Shown: one piece after another, positions 48,062 through 57,012 of the stretch
How positions within the stretch are numbered: position 1 is the first letter of the stretch
Layout of the letters: the number at the start of each line of letters is the position of its first letter
Origin: Muribaculaceae bacterium
GTDB lineage: Bacteria > Bacteroidota > Bacteroidia > Bacteroidales > Muribaculaceae
Length of the DNA: 64,000 nt
Direction: 5' to 3'
Assembly (NCBI GenBank): GCA_016292745.1
Contig: JAEDFO010000001.1
Location: 137,774 to 201,773, forward strand
Notes under the pieces: generated by a model
Seen by the model: the letters and a program-made list of their open reading frames with translations, nothing else
What the model was told of the DNA's origin: nothing
Database searches by the model: none
Position numbers and translations under genes: made by a program

Positions 48062-49033
48062 ATGAAACAATTTCTACTGATAATATCGCTATTAATTCCT
48101 GCATTCGGATTTTCAATAGAATTCTGCAGCCCACGCCCACTTGAAAAGGGCGACACCATTGCAATCATCAGTCCGGCAAGCATTCCGGATAAAAAATATG
48201 TTGAACGCAGCATTGAGCTTCTCGACTCGCTTGGTTATGTACCCGTTCTCGGGCAAAACGCACTAAACGGATTCGGCACATTCTCTGCCACAATCAACGA
48301 GCGACTCACCGACCTGAAATGGGCATTCGAGACCGAAAGCATTAAGGCTGTGCTATGCACCCGTGGAGGCTATGGTTCTATTCAGGAACTATGCCAAGTG
48401 GATACAGGATACTTCGCGAAACACCCAAAATGGCTTATAGGTTACAGCGACATCACAGCCCTGCACTGTGCCTCGGCCACTGATGGCGTAAGGAGCATTC
48501 ACTCGCACATGTGCGAGTATCTGGCCGGGCACAACGCAAACGACACCATCAGCACTATGCTGTTCAATGCCCTTTCTTCAGATAGCATTCAATACACTGT
48601 CCCAACCCATTCCCTCTTCAACAAATACGGCACTGCCCACGGCGTGATTGTAGGGGGCAACCTGTCGGTACTCAACGATGTTGCATCCAGCCGTATCGAC
48701 ATCCTGTCGACAATCGACAACGATATAATCCTCTTCATTGAAGACCTCGATGAAAACATCAGCAGTATAAGCCGCATTCTCTACCGTCTAAAGATATGCG
48801 GAGTGTTCGATAGAATCAAGGGACTGATTGTTGGCGATTTCCATGGATATAAGCCAACAAAGGATTTCGAGACAATGAACGAAATGATTTACAGCATAGT
48901 AAAGGAATACAATATACCGGTGGCATTCGATTTCCCTGTTGGCCATATCGACAACAATTATCCCATTGTAGAAGGAGCCGATGCCACACTTGAAGTTGAA
49001 TATGGAATGGTAACACTCACTATGAAATACTAA
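48062..49033 (+). CDS. Exported LD-carboxypeptidase (peptidase S66, LdcA/MccF family)
   Basis: 323 residues. The fold and active site match S66 LD-carboxypeptidases, which trim the terminal D-Ala from recycled muropeptides: RPLEKGDTIAIISPASIP near residue 25, VLCTRGGYGS near 97, nucleophile Ser129 in LIGYSDITALHC, Glu227 in LFIEDLDENI and His295 in FPVGHIDNNYP. Unlike cytoplasmic LdcA it begins with a signal-peptide-like segment (MKQFLLIISLLIPAFGFS), so it is probably periplasmic or membrane-bound. It is monocistronic, squeezed between the RND terminator and a RIC-like gene. Confidence 0.9.
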   Translation: MKQFLLIISLLIPAFGFSIEFCSPRPLEKGDTIAIISPASIPDKKYVERSIELLDSLGYVPVLGQNALNGFGTFSATINERLTDLKWAFETESIKAVLCTRGGYGSIQELCQVDTGYFAKHPKWLIGYSDITALHCASATDGVRSIHSHMCEYLAGHNANDTISTMLFNALSSDSIQYTVPTHSLFNKYGTAHGVIVGGNLSVLNDVASSRIDILSTIDNDIILFIEDLDENISSISRILYRLKICGVFDRIKGLIVGDFHGYKPTKDFETMNEMIYSIVKEYNIPVAFDFPVGHIDNNYPIVEGADATLEVEYGMVTLTMKY

Positions 49034-49097
49034 CAATTAGTGATTCATAGCAGATAAATACCTAAAAAATGCTATATTCATTAAGAGCAAACGCGTG

Positions 49098-49105
49098 TAA
49101 CTTTG
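49098..49105 (+). promoter_or_regulatory. -7 element of the RIC-like gene
   Basis: TAACTTTG matches TAnnTTTG, 25 bp before the ATG at 49131. Confidence 0.55.
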
Positions 49106-49130
49106 CAATGCTTATCAATACCCATACCAT

Positions 49131-49832
49131 ATGCATAAAGGTAAATACACAAGCAGCGATAAAATGAGCGACCTGATATGCGACAATTACTCATTGCTTA
49201 TGGTAATGAGCCGATTTGGCATTGCATTAGGGTTTGGCGACAAGACAGTGGGCGAAGTGTGCGAAATGCAAAACGTTGACTGCAACACATTCCTGGCAGT
49301 TTCCAATTTCATATCGAACGGAGAATGCCGTTACGATGACTCAGATTTCGATTTCTCGCTGGTTGCCATGATGGATTATCTGAAAAATGCCCACACTTAT
49401 TTCCTCGATTTCTGTCTGCCATCTATTCGAAAGAAACTTATTGAGTCAATTGACTGTTCCAGTTCAAACAATATTGCCATTCTTATTCTGCGCTTCTTCG
49501 ACAACTACGTTAACGAGGTACGTCGCCACATGGAGTATGAAAACGCACACGTATTCACCTATGTCGACAAACTGTTGAATGGTTCTGATACCGGAACATT
49601 CTGTATTACCAAATATGCCGACAAGCACACTCAGATAGGAGCAACACTCAATGAGCTGAAAAGCGTAATCATAAGATATTATCCAGGAAACATATGTAAT
49701 AATATGCTTAACAGCGTTCTTTTCGACATATTCAACTGCGAACAAGACCTGAATACTCATTGCATGGTTGAGGATTATCTGTTCGTGCCTGCCGTTGCAT
49801 GTATTGAAAGGAGGATGAACAATGAGCGCTAA
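49131..49832 (+). CDS. RIC/YtfE/ScdA-like di-iron (hemerythrin-like) protein
   Basis: 233 residues. Residues about 12-62 resemble the ScdA N-terminal domain (MSDLICDNYSLLMVMSRFGI, then FGDKTVGEVC), but the CC pair of ScdA is replaced by GF. The rest is a hemerythrin-like helical bundle with all six likely iron ligands in register: His88, His133, Glu137 (HMEYE), His166, His210 and Glu214 (HCMVE). Such proteins (RIC) repair iron-sulfur clusters after NO or oxidative damage. The 3' end overlaps a LuxR regulator by 11 bp, suggesting a sensor-effector or regulated pair. perR and rubrerythrin follow, supporting a stress role. Confidence 0.87.
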   Translation: MHKGKYTSSDKMSDLICDNYSLLMVMSRFGIALGFGDKTVGEVCEMQNVDCNTFLAVSNFISNGECRYDDSDFDFSLVAMMDYLKNAHTYFLDFCLPSIRKKLIESIDCSSSNNIAILILRFFDNYVNEVRRHMEYENAHVFTYVDKLLNGSDTGTFCITKYADKHTQIGATLNELKSVIIRYYPGNICNNMLNSVLFDIFNCEQDLNTHCMVEDYLFVPAVACIERRMNNER

Positions 49833-50427
49833 AGACAACATAAAAGCCGTAGTTGCCGACAGCTCTATCATAATACGAAGCGGAATTGTTGCAACATTGC
49901 GCCATGTTACAACCTTTTCAATTACAGCCATCGAAGTTATATCTTTCGAATCACTGCGCAACTGTATTCAAATACACCATCCCGAAATAGTATTTATCGA
50001 GCCTTATATTTGCCGCAACAGCGATATTGACTCACTTAGAGAAATATCCTCATCCACCAAATTCATTGCTATAATATCTTCTGTTATAAACAATGATGAA
50101 ATCAAGGCATTCGATGCCACTATATCCATTAAAGATGATGTCGCTTCGATTGCCTCAACCATTGAACGCCTGGTGCTACACAACAACGATTCAACATCCG
50201 ACAATAGCGACCAACTGAGCCAACGCGAGAAAGAAATCATAATCCATGTGGTGAAAGGATTAACAAACAAGGAAATAGCCGAGAAACTATACATATCAGT
50301 GCATACAGTCATTACTCATCGCCGAAACATATCTAAGAAGCTTGAAATACACTCGCCTGCAGGATTAACAATTTACGCAATTGTAAATAAATTGGTTGAA
50401 CTTGACGAAATCAAATCGAATATATAA
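49822..50427 (+). CDS. LuxR-family regulator with pseudo-receiver domain
   Basis: 201 residues. An N-terminal CheY-like domain (about 6-125) is followed by a LuxR/NarL helix-turn-helix (LSQREKEIIIHVVKGLTNKE, then IAEKLYISVHTVITHRRNIS, about 133-185). In the receiver, an acidic residue (Asp13 in VVADSSII) remains, but the phospho-acceptor position carries Glu60 (VFIEPYI) instead of Asp, so ordinary phosphorelay is unlikely. A Lys near residue 104 (ISIKDD) may be the conserved one. It overlaps the RIC-like gene by 11 bp and no sensor kinase is nearby. A terminator follows at once. Its target genes are unknown. Confidence 0.87.
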   Translation: MSAKDNIKAVVADSSIIIRSGIVATLRHVTTFSITAIEVISFESLRNCIQIHHPEIVFIEPYICRNSDIDSLREISSSTKFIAIISSVINNDEIKAFDATISIKDDVASIASTIERLVLHNNDSTSDNSDQLSQREKEIIIHVVKGLTNKEIAEKLYISVHTVITHRRNISKKLEIHSPAGLTIYAIVNKLVELDEIKSNI

Positions 50428-50460
50428 AAAAACGCGGGAAAACTCTTCCAGCGTTTTTTT
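50426..50460 (+). terminator. Terminator after the RIC-like/LuxR pair
   Basis: Ten-base A-rich arm ending in ACGC (50426-50435) pairs with GCGTTTTTTT (50451-50460), with an inner GGAA/TTCC stem. The run of A overlaps the LuxR stop codon. Confidence 0.9.
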
Positions 50461-50714
50461 GTTTATTCACCAACAATGGCAAATAATTAATCAACTAAAA
50501 CTAAATATACTTCACTAAATAATCACACTGCAAAGTAAAAATATTTTCAAGGCCTCTACAATAACAATAATGTGGTAATTTCGGATTCACTCATACCAAC
50601 TGATTGCTATTATCAAAAATAATTATAAAAATATCCAAAAATTGAGGCAATATTTGGAAAATAGAATTATAGATTATATATTTGTAATGGTTTCAAATTT
50701 ATAATTAATACAAA
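50461..50714 (+). promoter_or_regulatory. perR upstream region with -7 element and candidate Per box
   Basis: The 250-bp gap is very A/T-rich with no ORF. A -7 element TATATTTG lies at 50677-50684. TTATAATTAATACAA at 50699-50713 matches the Bacillus Per box TTATAATNATTATAA at 13 of 15 positions (counting N) and ends one base before the TTG start. A second AT palindrome (ATAATTAT) near 50621 is weaker. The rest holds nothing I can name. Confidence 0.5.
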
Positions 50715-51131
50715 TTGATTGAAATTGCACGACATCTGAGCGAACACGGAATAAGGCCATCATCGCAAAGGATTGCCATATATAACTATTTGATGGAGAA
50801 TCTCAATCATCCATCAGCAGAACAAATATATTGCGATTTGGCAAAACTGATGCCTACCCTTTCGAAAACAACTATATATAACACAATTAAACTTTTTGAG
50901 AACAACGGTGTTATAGTATCATTGGGGATCGACAACAAGACTGTTCGCTATGATGCAAACTGCGAGCCCCATGCACATTTTCGATGCAAGCAATGTGGTG
51001 CCATCCACGACATCCCTTTACTGCTCGATATGGCAAAAACAAAACTAATGAACAAGAACTTACAAATCGACGATATGATGGTTTACTTTACCGGATTATG
51101 CGATAAATGTAGATATCAACTAACTAAATAA
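50715..51131 (+). CDS. perR: Fur-family peroxide regulator PerR, TTG start
   Basis: 138 residues. A winged-helix N-terminal domain ([20 protein letters not shown] and [17 protein letters not shown]) is followed by a metal-binding domain with two zinc Cys pairs, CKQC near residue 94 and CDKC near 132, and HAH in CEPHAHFRC. This pattern fits PerR of Bacteroidota, which controls peroxide defence. An in-frame TAA at 50706 and the lack of an upstream ATG leave TTG at 50715. It is 25 bp from rubrerythrin, and a Per-box-like site overlaps its start region, so it probably represses itself and rbr. Fur or Zur cannot be fully excluded. Confidence 0.85.
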   Translation: MIEIARHLSEHGIRPSSQRIAIYNYLMENLNHPSAEQIYCDLAKLMPTLSKTTIYNTIKLFENNGVIVSLGIDNKTVRYDANCEPHAHFRCKQCGAIHDIPLLLDMAKTKLMNKNLQIDDMMVYFTGLCDKCRYQLTK

Positions 51132-51156
51132 TTTAAAAACTAAAAAAATTACGATT

Positions 51157-51708
51157 ATGGCAAAAAAATGGATTTGCACAGTATGCGGTTATGTACACGA
51201 AGGTGAAACAGCTCCCGAAAAGTGCCCACAATGCGGCGTTCCAGCAAGCAAGTTTAAAGAACTCGACGAATCAGCAGGTCTTGCATTCGTAACTGAGCAC
51301 GAACTTGGTGTAGCAAAAGGTTGCGACGAAGAAATGATTAAGGACCTTAATGCTCACTTTATGGGCGAATGCACCGAAGTCGGCATGTATCTGGCTATGT
51401 CGCGCCAAGCCGACCGTGAAGGCTATCCTGAAGTAGCTGAAGCATTCAAGCGTTATGCTTGGGAAGAGGCTGAACACGCTGCAAAGTTTGCAGAACTTCT
51501 CGGCGATGTTGTTTGGGACACCAAGACTAACCTCGAAAAGAGAATGAACGCAGAAGCAGGTGCGAACGAAGACAAGATGAGAATTGCCAAGCGCGCAAAA
51601 CAGCTTAATCTCGATGCCATCCACGACACTGTTCACGAAATGGCTAAGGATGAAGCTCGTCACGGCAAAGGCTTCGAGGGTCTGTTCAACCGTTACTTCA
51701 AGAAATAA
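51157..51708 (+). CDS. rbr: Reverse rubrerythrin
   Basis: 183 residues. The rubredoxin domain is N-terminal (Cys7, Cys10, Cys23, Cys26: [12 protein letters not shown] and [13 protein letters not shown]), and the di-iron helical bundle follows ([56 protein letters not shown] with ExxH motifs). This order is reversed relative to classical rubrerythrin and is common in anaerobes; the enzymes reduce H2O2 and O2 with electrons from NADH via a partner reductase. It sits 25 bp after perR in one operon and ends with a strong terminator. Codon use looks optimised for high expression. Confidence 0.96.
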   Translation: MAKKWICTVCGYVHEGETAPEKCPQCGVPASKFKELDESAGLAFVTEHELGVAKGCDEEMIKDLNAHFMGECTEVGMYLAMSRQADREGYPEVAEAFKRYAWEEAEHAAKFAELLGDVVWDTKTNLEKRMNAEAGANEDKMRIAKRAKQLNLDAIHDTVHEMAKDEARHGKGFEGLFNRYFKK

Positions 51709-51726
51709 TTTCTTTCAAATAAATTT

Positions 51727-51757
51727 AAAGGCTGCGCCAACCAATGGTGCAGCCTTT
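51727..51757. terminator. Bidirectional terminator between rbr and the YitT gene
   Basis: Perfect 9-bp arms (AAAGGCTGC at 51727-51735, GCAGCCTTT at 51749-51757), extendable by three more pairs, between convergent genes. Confidence 0.9.
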
Positions 51758-51776
51758 ATTCATAATATCAACAGAA

Positions 51777-52736
51777 TTATTCAAGAGTTTTAGTATCGGC
51801 ATCTATCACTTTATTGTTCTCGTCCTCTACCACGTTGCTCACAATCTTTACTTTCACTTCATCGAAACCATTTCCATAAACGCCATTTACACGGCCTTGA
51901 GTAATGAAAGCTTCTTTATCAATTGACTTGACAATTCTGAATATATTAACACTTTCAATCTTGCGGCACATCACCAGAAGCACTTTCACCTCTTTTTTTG
52001 TATACCAGCCTATACCATCGAGCACTGTACAACCACGGTTAGCCTTATTATTGATAGCATCGGCAATTTGCGCCCACTTCGACGAAAGTATAAGGAACTG
52101 GACAGCCTGACGATTTGTGTTGATAATCTGGTCGCACACATACGACATTATGAATAACACCACAAAACCATACACAATATAGTCAAGTTTATGAAACAGC
52201 AAGTATGATGAAGAGATAATAACCATATCGAAATACATCAGTGTTCTGCCAATGGTAACATTACTCCGTTTGTTGACCATTGCCGCTATTATATCAGAAC
52301 CGCCACTACTACCATTATGTACAAACACCAATCCAATACCGGTACCGCACATCATGGCACCTATAATGATATTCATAAACGACTCCTGCTGAACTATAGG
52401 CTCGGTAAACAGTGGCTGCATCAAACCAATCAAGAAACTAAGTACAAAAGAGCCAAAGACCGTGCGGATTACAAATGTGCGACCAACAATGCGGAATGCG
52501 AAGCACAGAAGCATTATGTTCAGGCCAAAGTTCGATACAGCAACAGGAATGCCATAGCCGAAATAAGTGTCGGTGAAGAAATAAATCAAAGTAGCCAAAC
52601 CTGTCAATCCACCTATCACAATCTTCTCAGGCAATATAAATGCAGTAAAACCAAGTGCATAAATTGCAAGGCCTAAAATTATTAAAAAATAGTCCTTGGC
52701 TGAGGTCATTAAATGTCGGTTAAGAGTATGAAACAT
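51777..52736 (-). CDS. YitT-family (DUF161/DUF2179) membrane protein
   Basis: 319 residues with about five to six TM helices in the first two-thirds (FLIILGLAIYALGFTAFILP, GGLTGLATLIYFFTD, MNIIIGAMMCGTGIGLVFVH) and the diagnostic SGGSDIIAAMVNK motif near residue 143. The C-terminal DUF2179 domain (about 235-300) includes GCTVLDGIGWYTKKEVKVLL, a small cytoplasmic domain of the family thought to bind a ligand. Function in Bacteroidota is unknown. Monocistronic, with its own -7 element upstream. Confidence 0.92.
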   Translation of the reverse strand: MFHTLNRHLMTSAKDYFLIILGLAIYALGFTAFILPEKIVIGGLTGLATLIYFFTDTYFGYGIPVAVSNFGLNIMLLCFAFRIVGRTFVIRTVFGSFVLSFLIGLMQPLFTEPIVQQESFMNIIIGAMMCGTGIGLVFVHNGSSGGSDIIAAMVNKRSNVTIGRTLMYFDMVIISSSYLLFHKLDYIVYGFVVLFIMSYVCDQIINTNRQAVQFLILSSKWAQIADAINNKANRGCTVLDGIGWYTKKEVKVLLVMCRKIESVNIFRIVKSIDKEAFITQGRVNGVYGNGFDEVKVKIVSNVVEDENNKVIDADTKTLE

Positions 52737-52767
52737 TTCAGTATATTCGATATTCGTTTTTTCATTG

Positions 52768-52775
52768 CAAAATTA
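52768..52775 (-). promoter_or_regulatory. -7 element of the YitT-family gene
   Basis: Minus-strand TAATTTTG, 31 bp before the ATG at 52736. Confidence 0.55.
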
Positions 52776-52925
52776 AATAATTTACAAATCAATTAGCCAT
52801 GAAATGTGAATTATTTATTCGGATTGTAATAAATACTACCCAATAGGGAATATTCCGCACTCACTTTGACGAATAAATACAAATTGTTTGTAAATTTACA
52901 TCGTTAATACAACAACAAAGCAATA

Positions 52926-53675
52926 ATGGGAAATATTAAATTGATAACAGCATTTGTTATCAGCATCATCTTAGGCACATCAACATTGTATTCGGCAGAT
53001 TTCATCGACAGCTCGGCACCATCACAGTTAGTGGGCATTGGTTTGAGACTTGGCATAAACAAATCGTCGACCGGCATTAATTATAACAATATTTTCTCCG
53101 ACCTAGAGAAAGGGACCAATTCGTGGGGAACAGGTTTTGACGCCGGCGCAGTAGTTAATCTTAATCTGCGTGAGTTCTTTACAATCCAACCAGGATTCTT
53201 TTTTCAAAACAAAAGCTTTGACTCGATGCTCGTAATGTCGGTTCCGAGTTCAACAAGTTTTGCTTGTCGTATGACCCATTCGCGATACTATTACTTCAGT
53301 ATCCCGGTAATGATGTCGTTCCGATTCAATCTGAGCAACAATCTTAAGTTGCTTACCGAAGTTGGACCCTACTTCTCATTTGGACTGGGCGGTGACACTG
53401 ATTTCAAGGAATACGCAAGTATCGACCAAACCGGCAACATATCGCAGCAGTTCACCGTTGATTATTTCGGTGACAGCAACATGAAGTATGTGCAAATGAA
53501 AAAATACGACTGGGGATTCAAGATGGGCGTCGGGCTCATGCTCTGGAACCGATACAGTTTCGGCATTTATTACAATGCCGGATGCCGAAACATTGCAAAC
53601 GACAATGATGCCTACATGCACCGTGCATCGGCTAAAAACAAACAGTGGACATTCACACTTGGCTATGATTTCTGA
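52926..53675 (+). CDS. PorT-like outer-membrane beta-barrel protein
   Basis: 249 residues with signal peptide (MGNIKLITAFVISIILGTST then LYSADF). Alternating strands typical of a small outer-membrane barrel follow: GLRLGINKSSTGINYNNIF, GFDAGAVVNLNLREFFTIQ, YYFSIPVMMSFRFN, LLTEVGPYFSFGLGGD, GFKMGVGLMLWNRYSFGIY, ending in WTFTLGYDF with the C-terminal Phe for BAM assembly. It is a porin-like PorT-family member; no substrate or partner is evident. It is alone between divergent yitT and a strong terminator. Confidence 0.8.
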   Translation: MGNIKLITAFVISIILGTSTLYSADFIDSSAPSQLVGIGLRLGINKSSTGINYNNIFSDLEKGTNSWGTGFDAGAVVNLNLREFFTIQPGFFFQNKSFDSMLVMSVPSSTSFACRMTHSRYYYFSIPVMMSFRFNLSNNLKLLTEVGPYFSFGLGGDTDFKEYASIDQTGNISQQFTVDYFGDSNMKYVQMKKYDWGFKMGVGLMLWNRYSFGIYYNAGCRNIANDNDAYMHRASAKNKQWTFTLGYDF

Positions 53676-53706
53676 CTTCGGCAATTAGCATCGTAACAAC
53701 TATTAC

Positions 53707-53748
53707 GGGCGAAACGTATAGTATATTTATTACGTTTCGCCCGATTTT
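53707..53748 (+). terminator. Terminator of the barrel gene
   Basis: Perfect 12-bp arms (GGGCGAAACGTA at 53707-53718, TACGTTTCGCCC at 53731-53742) followed by GATTTTTATT. Confidence 0.93.
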
Positions 53749-53782
53749 TATTGCATGCAACGACTTTATTCAGGTTTTAAAC

Positions 53783-53812
53783 TTGATAATAGCACGTTAT
53801 TTGCTAAATTTG
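53783..53812 (+). promoter_or_regulatory. trpS promoter
   Basis: TTG (53783-53785), 19 bp, TAAATTTG (53805-53812), 43 bp before the trpS ATG. The -33 is CTTG rather than TTTG. Confidence 0.7.
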
Positions 53813-53849
53813 CAAAACATAATATCAAAACAAATAAACAACAACATAA

Positions 53850-54947
<1,098 letters not shown>

Positions 54948-54971
54948 CAGTTTCTGCAATATACAAATAAT

Positions 54972-55006
54972 AAGGGTGAACCATTTGAATCGGCTCACCC
55001 TTTATT
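54972..55006 (+). terminator. Terminator after trpS
   Basis: AAGGGTGA (54972-54979) pairs with TCACCCTT (54995-55002), followed by TATTTT. It may also serve the convergent monophosphatase gene. Confidence 0.87.
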
Positions 55007-55028
55007 TTACAAAATACGAAATCAGTAC

Positions 55029-55820
55029 TTATCCCGGATTGGTAGACAGCAAAGGCAAAATCTTCGCTCCAATATTGGGTGATGCCACAAGAACTGATAC
55101 ATTACGGTCGTTACGAAAATGATGCACCATAGCTCCGGCTTCCTGAGCTATAAGAATTCCGGCACACACATCCCACTCATGCAGATTAAGTTCCCAATAG
55201 GCATCAAGCACACCGGATGCTACATATGAAATATCTACTGCAGCAGATCCTAAACGGCGGAAGCCACGTACCAAAGGTAACACTCGAGTTGCATTGTCAA
55301 GGTTATTGTCGGAGGTTGCAGCCTTGTCGACCGGGAATCCGGTAGAAATAACGGCCTGCGACAAATCGTCAAGCTCACGGACCTTTATAGCCTTGCCATT
55401 CAGGAAAGCACCGATACCTTTTACAGCAGTGAATAATTCATTGAGATACGGCGCATACACTACTCCGACAACTGTTTCTCCATTATGACGAATTCCAATA
55501 GAAATACTGAACAATGGCAACCCAGAACTGTAGTTAGTGGTACCATCAAGTGGGTCGATAACCCATTGCCATTCGTCACTGTTATTTTCCACACCAGATT
55601 CTTCCGACAAAATAGAGTGACTCGGATAACAGCTGTGGATATGTGATATTATCAGCCTCTCCGACTCTTTATCGGCAACTGTAACCACATCGTATTGATT
55701 AAGTTTTGCCTGAATATGCAATTCCGTTCCACGGAAATACTTTAGCTGAATTTCCCCTGCTTCGCGTGCCCATGCAACTGCATTTTGAAGCAATAAATCG
55801 AGTTCCGACATATTTGCCAT
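55029..55820 (-). CDS. Inositol-monophosphatase family phosphatase
   Basis: 263 residues of the Mg2+-dependent, Li+-sensitive phosphatase family. Metal ligands are visible in SEESGVE near residue 69 and WVIDPLDGTTNYSSGL near 82; the second signature LHEWDVCAGILIAQEAGAM is near 215. It could act on inositol phosphate, 3'(2'),5'-bisphosphate nucleotide or fructose-1,6-bisphosphate; the sequence alone does not decide. The ATG at 55820 shares a base with the stop of the Lrp gene (TAATG), so it is translationally coupled to it. Confidence 0.92.
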   Translation of the reverse strand: MANMSELDLLLQNAVAWAREAGEIQLKYFRGTELHIQAKLNQYDVVTVADKESERLIISHIHSCYPSHSILSEESGVENNSDEWQWVIDPLDGTTNYSSGLPLFSISIGIRHNGETVVGVVYAPYLNELFTAVKGIGAFLNGKAIKVRELDDLSQAVISTGFPVDKAATSDNNLDNATRVLPLVRGFRRLGSAAVDISYVASGVLDAYWELNLHEWDVCAGILIAQEAGAMVHHFRNDRNVSVLVASPNIGAKILPLLSTNPG

Positions 55821-56284
55821 TACTCCTCCCGCACAGGAATCTGACGATTAAACACCTCTTTAAAGGAAATTAAAGTCTCGGTGCGTGTTGAGCCAAGATT
55901 TTGCAACTTTGTGTGGATGATATTCAACAGATGGTCGTTGTTCTTGGCATAAACCTTAATGAGAATATCATACTTACCTGTTGTATAATGGCACTCCACA
56001 ACTTCAGGAATAAGTTTAAGGCGTTCTACCAATTCACTGAACTGAGAAGGGTCACTCAAATAAAAACCGATATAGGCACAAGTGTCGTATCCGATGGCCG
56101 AAGGAGAAATAAGTGTATGGCTTCCGGAAATCACATTCATAGATGTCAGCTTCTGAATACGCTGATGTATTGCTGCACCCGAGACTCCGCATTCACGCGC
56201 AATCTCCAGATAAGGCTTTCTAGCATTTTCTGATAATGTCTTTAAAATCTGATAATCAAGCGAGTCTAATTGCATGTTTGCCAT
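55820..56284 (-). CDS. Lrp/AsnC-family transcriptional regulator
   Basis: 154 residues. The N-terminal helix-turn-helix (LDYQILKTLSENARKPYLEI, then ARECGVSGAAIHQRIQKLTS, about 8-50) is followed by the RAM/ACT-like ligand domain (CAYIGFYLSDPSQFSELVER and VVECHYTTGKYDILIKVYAK). It is probably an amino-acid-responsive regulator, leading an operon with a monophosphatase of the inositol family, a pairing often seen in Bacteroidales. It divides its upstream region with a divergently transcribed acetyltransferase gene. Confidence 0.94.
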   Translation of the reverse strand: MANMQLDSLDYQILKTLSENARKPYLEIARECGVSGAAIHQRIQKLTSMNVISGSHTLISPSAIGYDTCAYIGFYLSDPSQFSELVERLKLIPEVVECHYTTGKYDILIKVYAKNNDHLLNIIHTKLQNLGSTRTETLISFKEVFNRQIPVREE

Positions 56285-56316
56285 GATTTTCTATTGTTTT
56301 TTAATATTATTGTTCG

Positions 56317-56367
56317 TAAATTTGATTATTATTGAAATCAGCTTACAATTTCAAAGTAACAAAATTA
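56317..56367. promoter_or_regulatory. Divergent promoters between lrp-type regulator and acetyltransferase genes
   Basis: TAAATTTG at 56317-56324 on the plus strand (for the acetyltransferase at 56389) and TAATTTTG at 56360-56367 on the minus strand (for the Lrp gene at 56284). The predicted transcripts face away and overlap by some 35 bp, so an Lrp bound here could control both genes. Confidence 0.45.
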
Positions 56368-56388
56368 CGCATTTTTTTATTATTTATT

Positions 56389-56925
56389 ATGCATTTTCAG
56401 AAAATTTTGCCCCATAGCAAACAATTTATCATAATTAACAACATTTATGAATCGTCGTTCCCTATCGACGAACGTCGCGACTACGAAAATTTCATTAATA
56501 TACTGAACTCGAAATCCAACATTTTTTCATTGGAAGCTGCATTTACAGAGAATGGGGAAATCGTTGGCTTCATATCGCATTGGGATTTCGAAGATTTCAT
56601 CTACATTGAGCACTTCGCTGTCGATGAAGAATTACGAGGCCACGGTTACGGCCGTACCATAATTGAAAGTTTTCAGTCGAGAACACACCTGCCAATAATC
56701 CTTGAGGTTGAGTTGCCCGACTGCGAAATGAGCATTCGCAGAATAAACTTTTACGAGCGTCTTGGGTTCACACTCCATAGTAATGTGAAGTATATTCAGC
56801 CATCATACGGAGAAGGCAGAAAGGAAATAGAGCTTAAACTCATGACATACGGCAAAATTGACATCGCAGAGAACTGCCGACAAATAGCTATGATTAAAAA
56901 AGAAGTGTACAACAAACAACAATAG
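56389..56925 (+). CDS. GNAT-family N-acetyltransferase
   Basis: 178 residues from the ATG at 56389. The acetyl-CoA-binding motif A is IYIEHFAVDEELRGHGYGRT near residues 82-101 (R-G-H-G-Y-G), with beta-strand IILEVELPD and NFYERLGFTLHSN completing the fold. The frame opens with a TTG at 56332 just behind the predicted transcript start; the ATG matches the family start better. Substrate unknown. It is separated from the metal-binding lipoprotein gene by 87 bp with its own -7 element. Confidence 0.88.
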   Translation: MHFQKILPHSKQFIIINNIYESSFPIDERRDYENFINILNSKSNIFSLEAAFTENGEIVGFISHWDFEDFIYIEHFAVDEELRGHGYGRTIIESFQSRTHLPIILEVELPDCEMSIRRINFYERLGFTLHSNVKYIQPSYGEGRKEIELKLMTYGKIDIAENCRQIAMIKKEVYNKQQ

Positions 56926-56959
56926 TAACGATATTGTTAGAATAAACGATAATTTGTAT

Positions 56960-56967
56960 TAATTTTG
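56960..56967 (+). promoter_or_regulatory. -7 element of the metal ABC/patatin operon
   Basis: TAATTTTG matches TAnnTTTG, 45 bp before the GTG at 57013. Confidence 0.55.
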
Positions 56968-57012
56968 TAAAGTGAACTTCAACATAGGCATAACTGTAAT
57001 AGTAATCGAATA

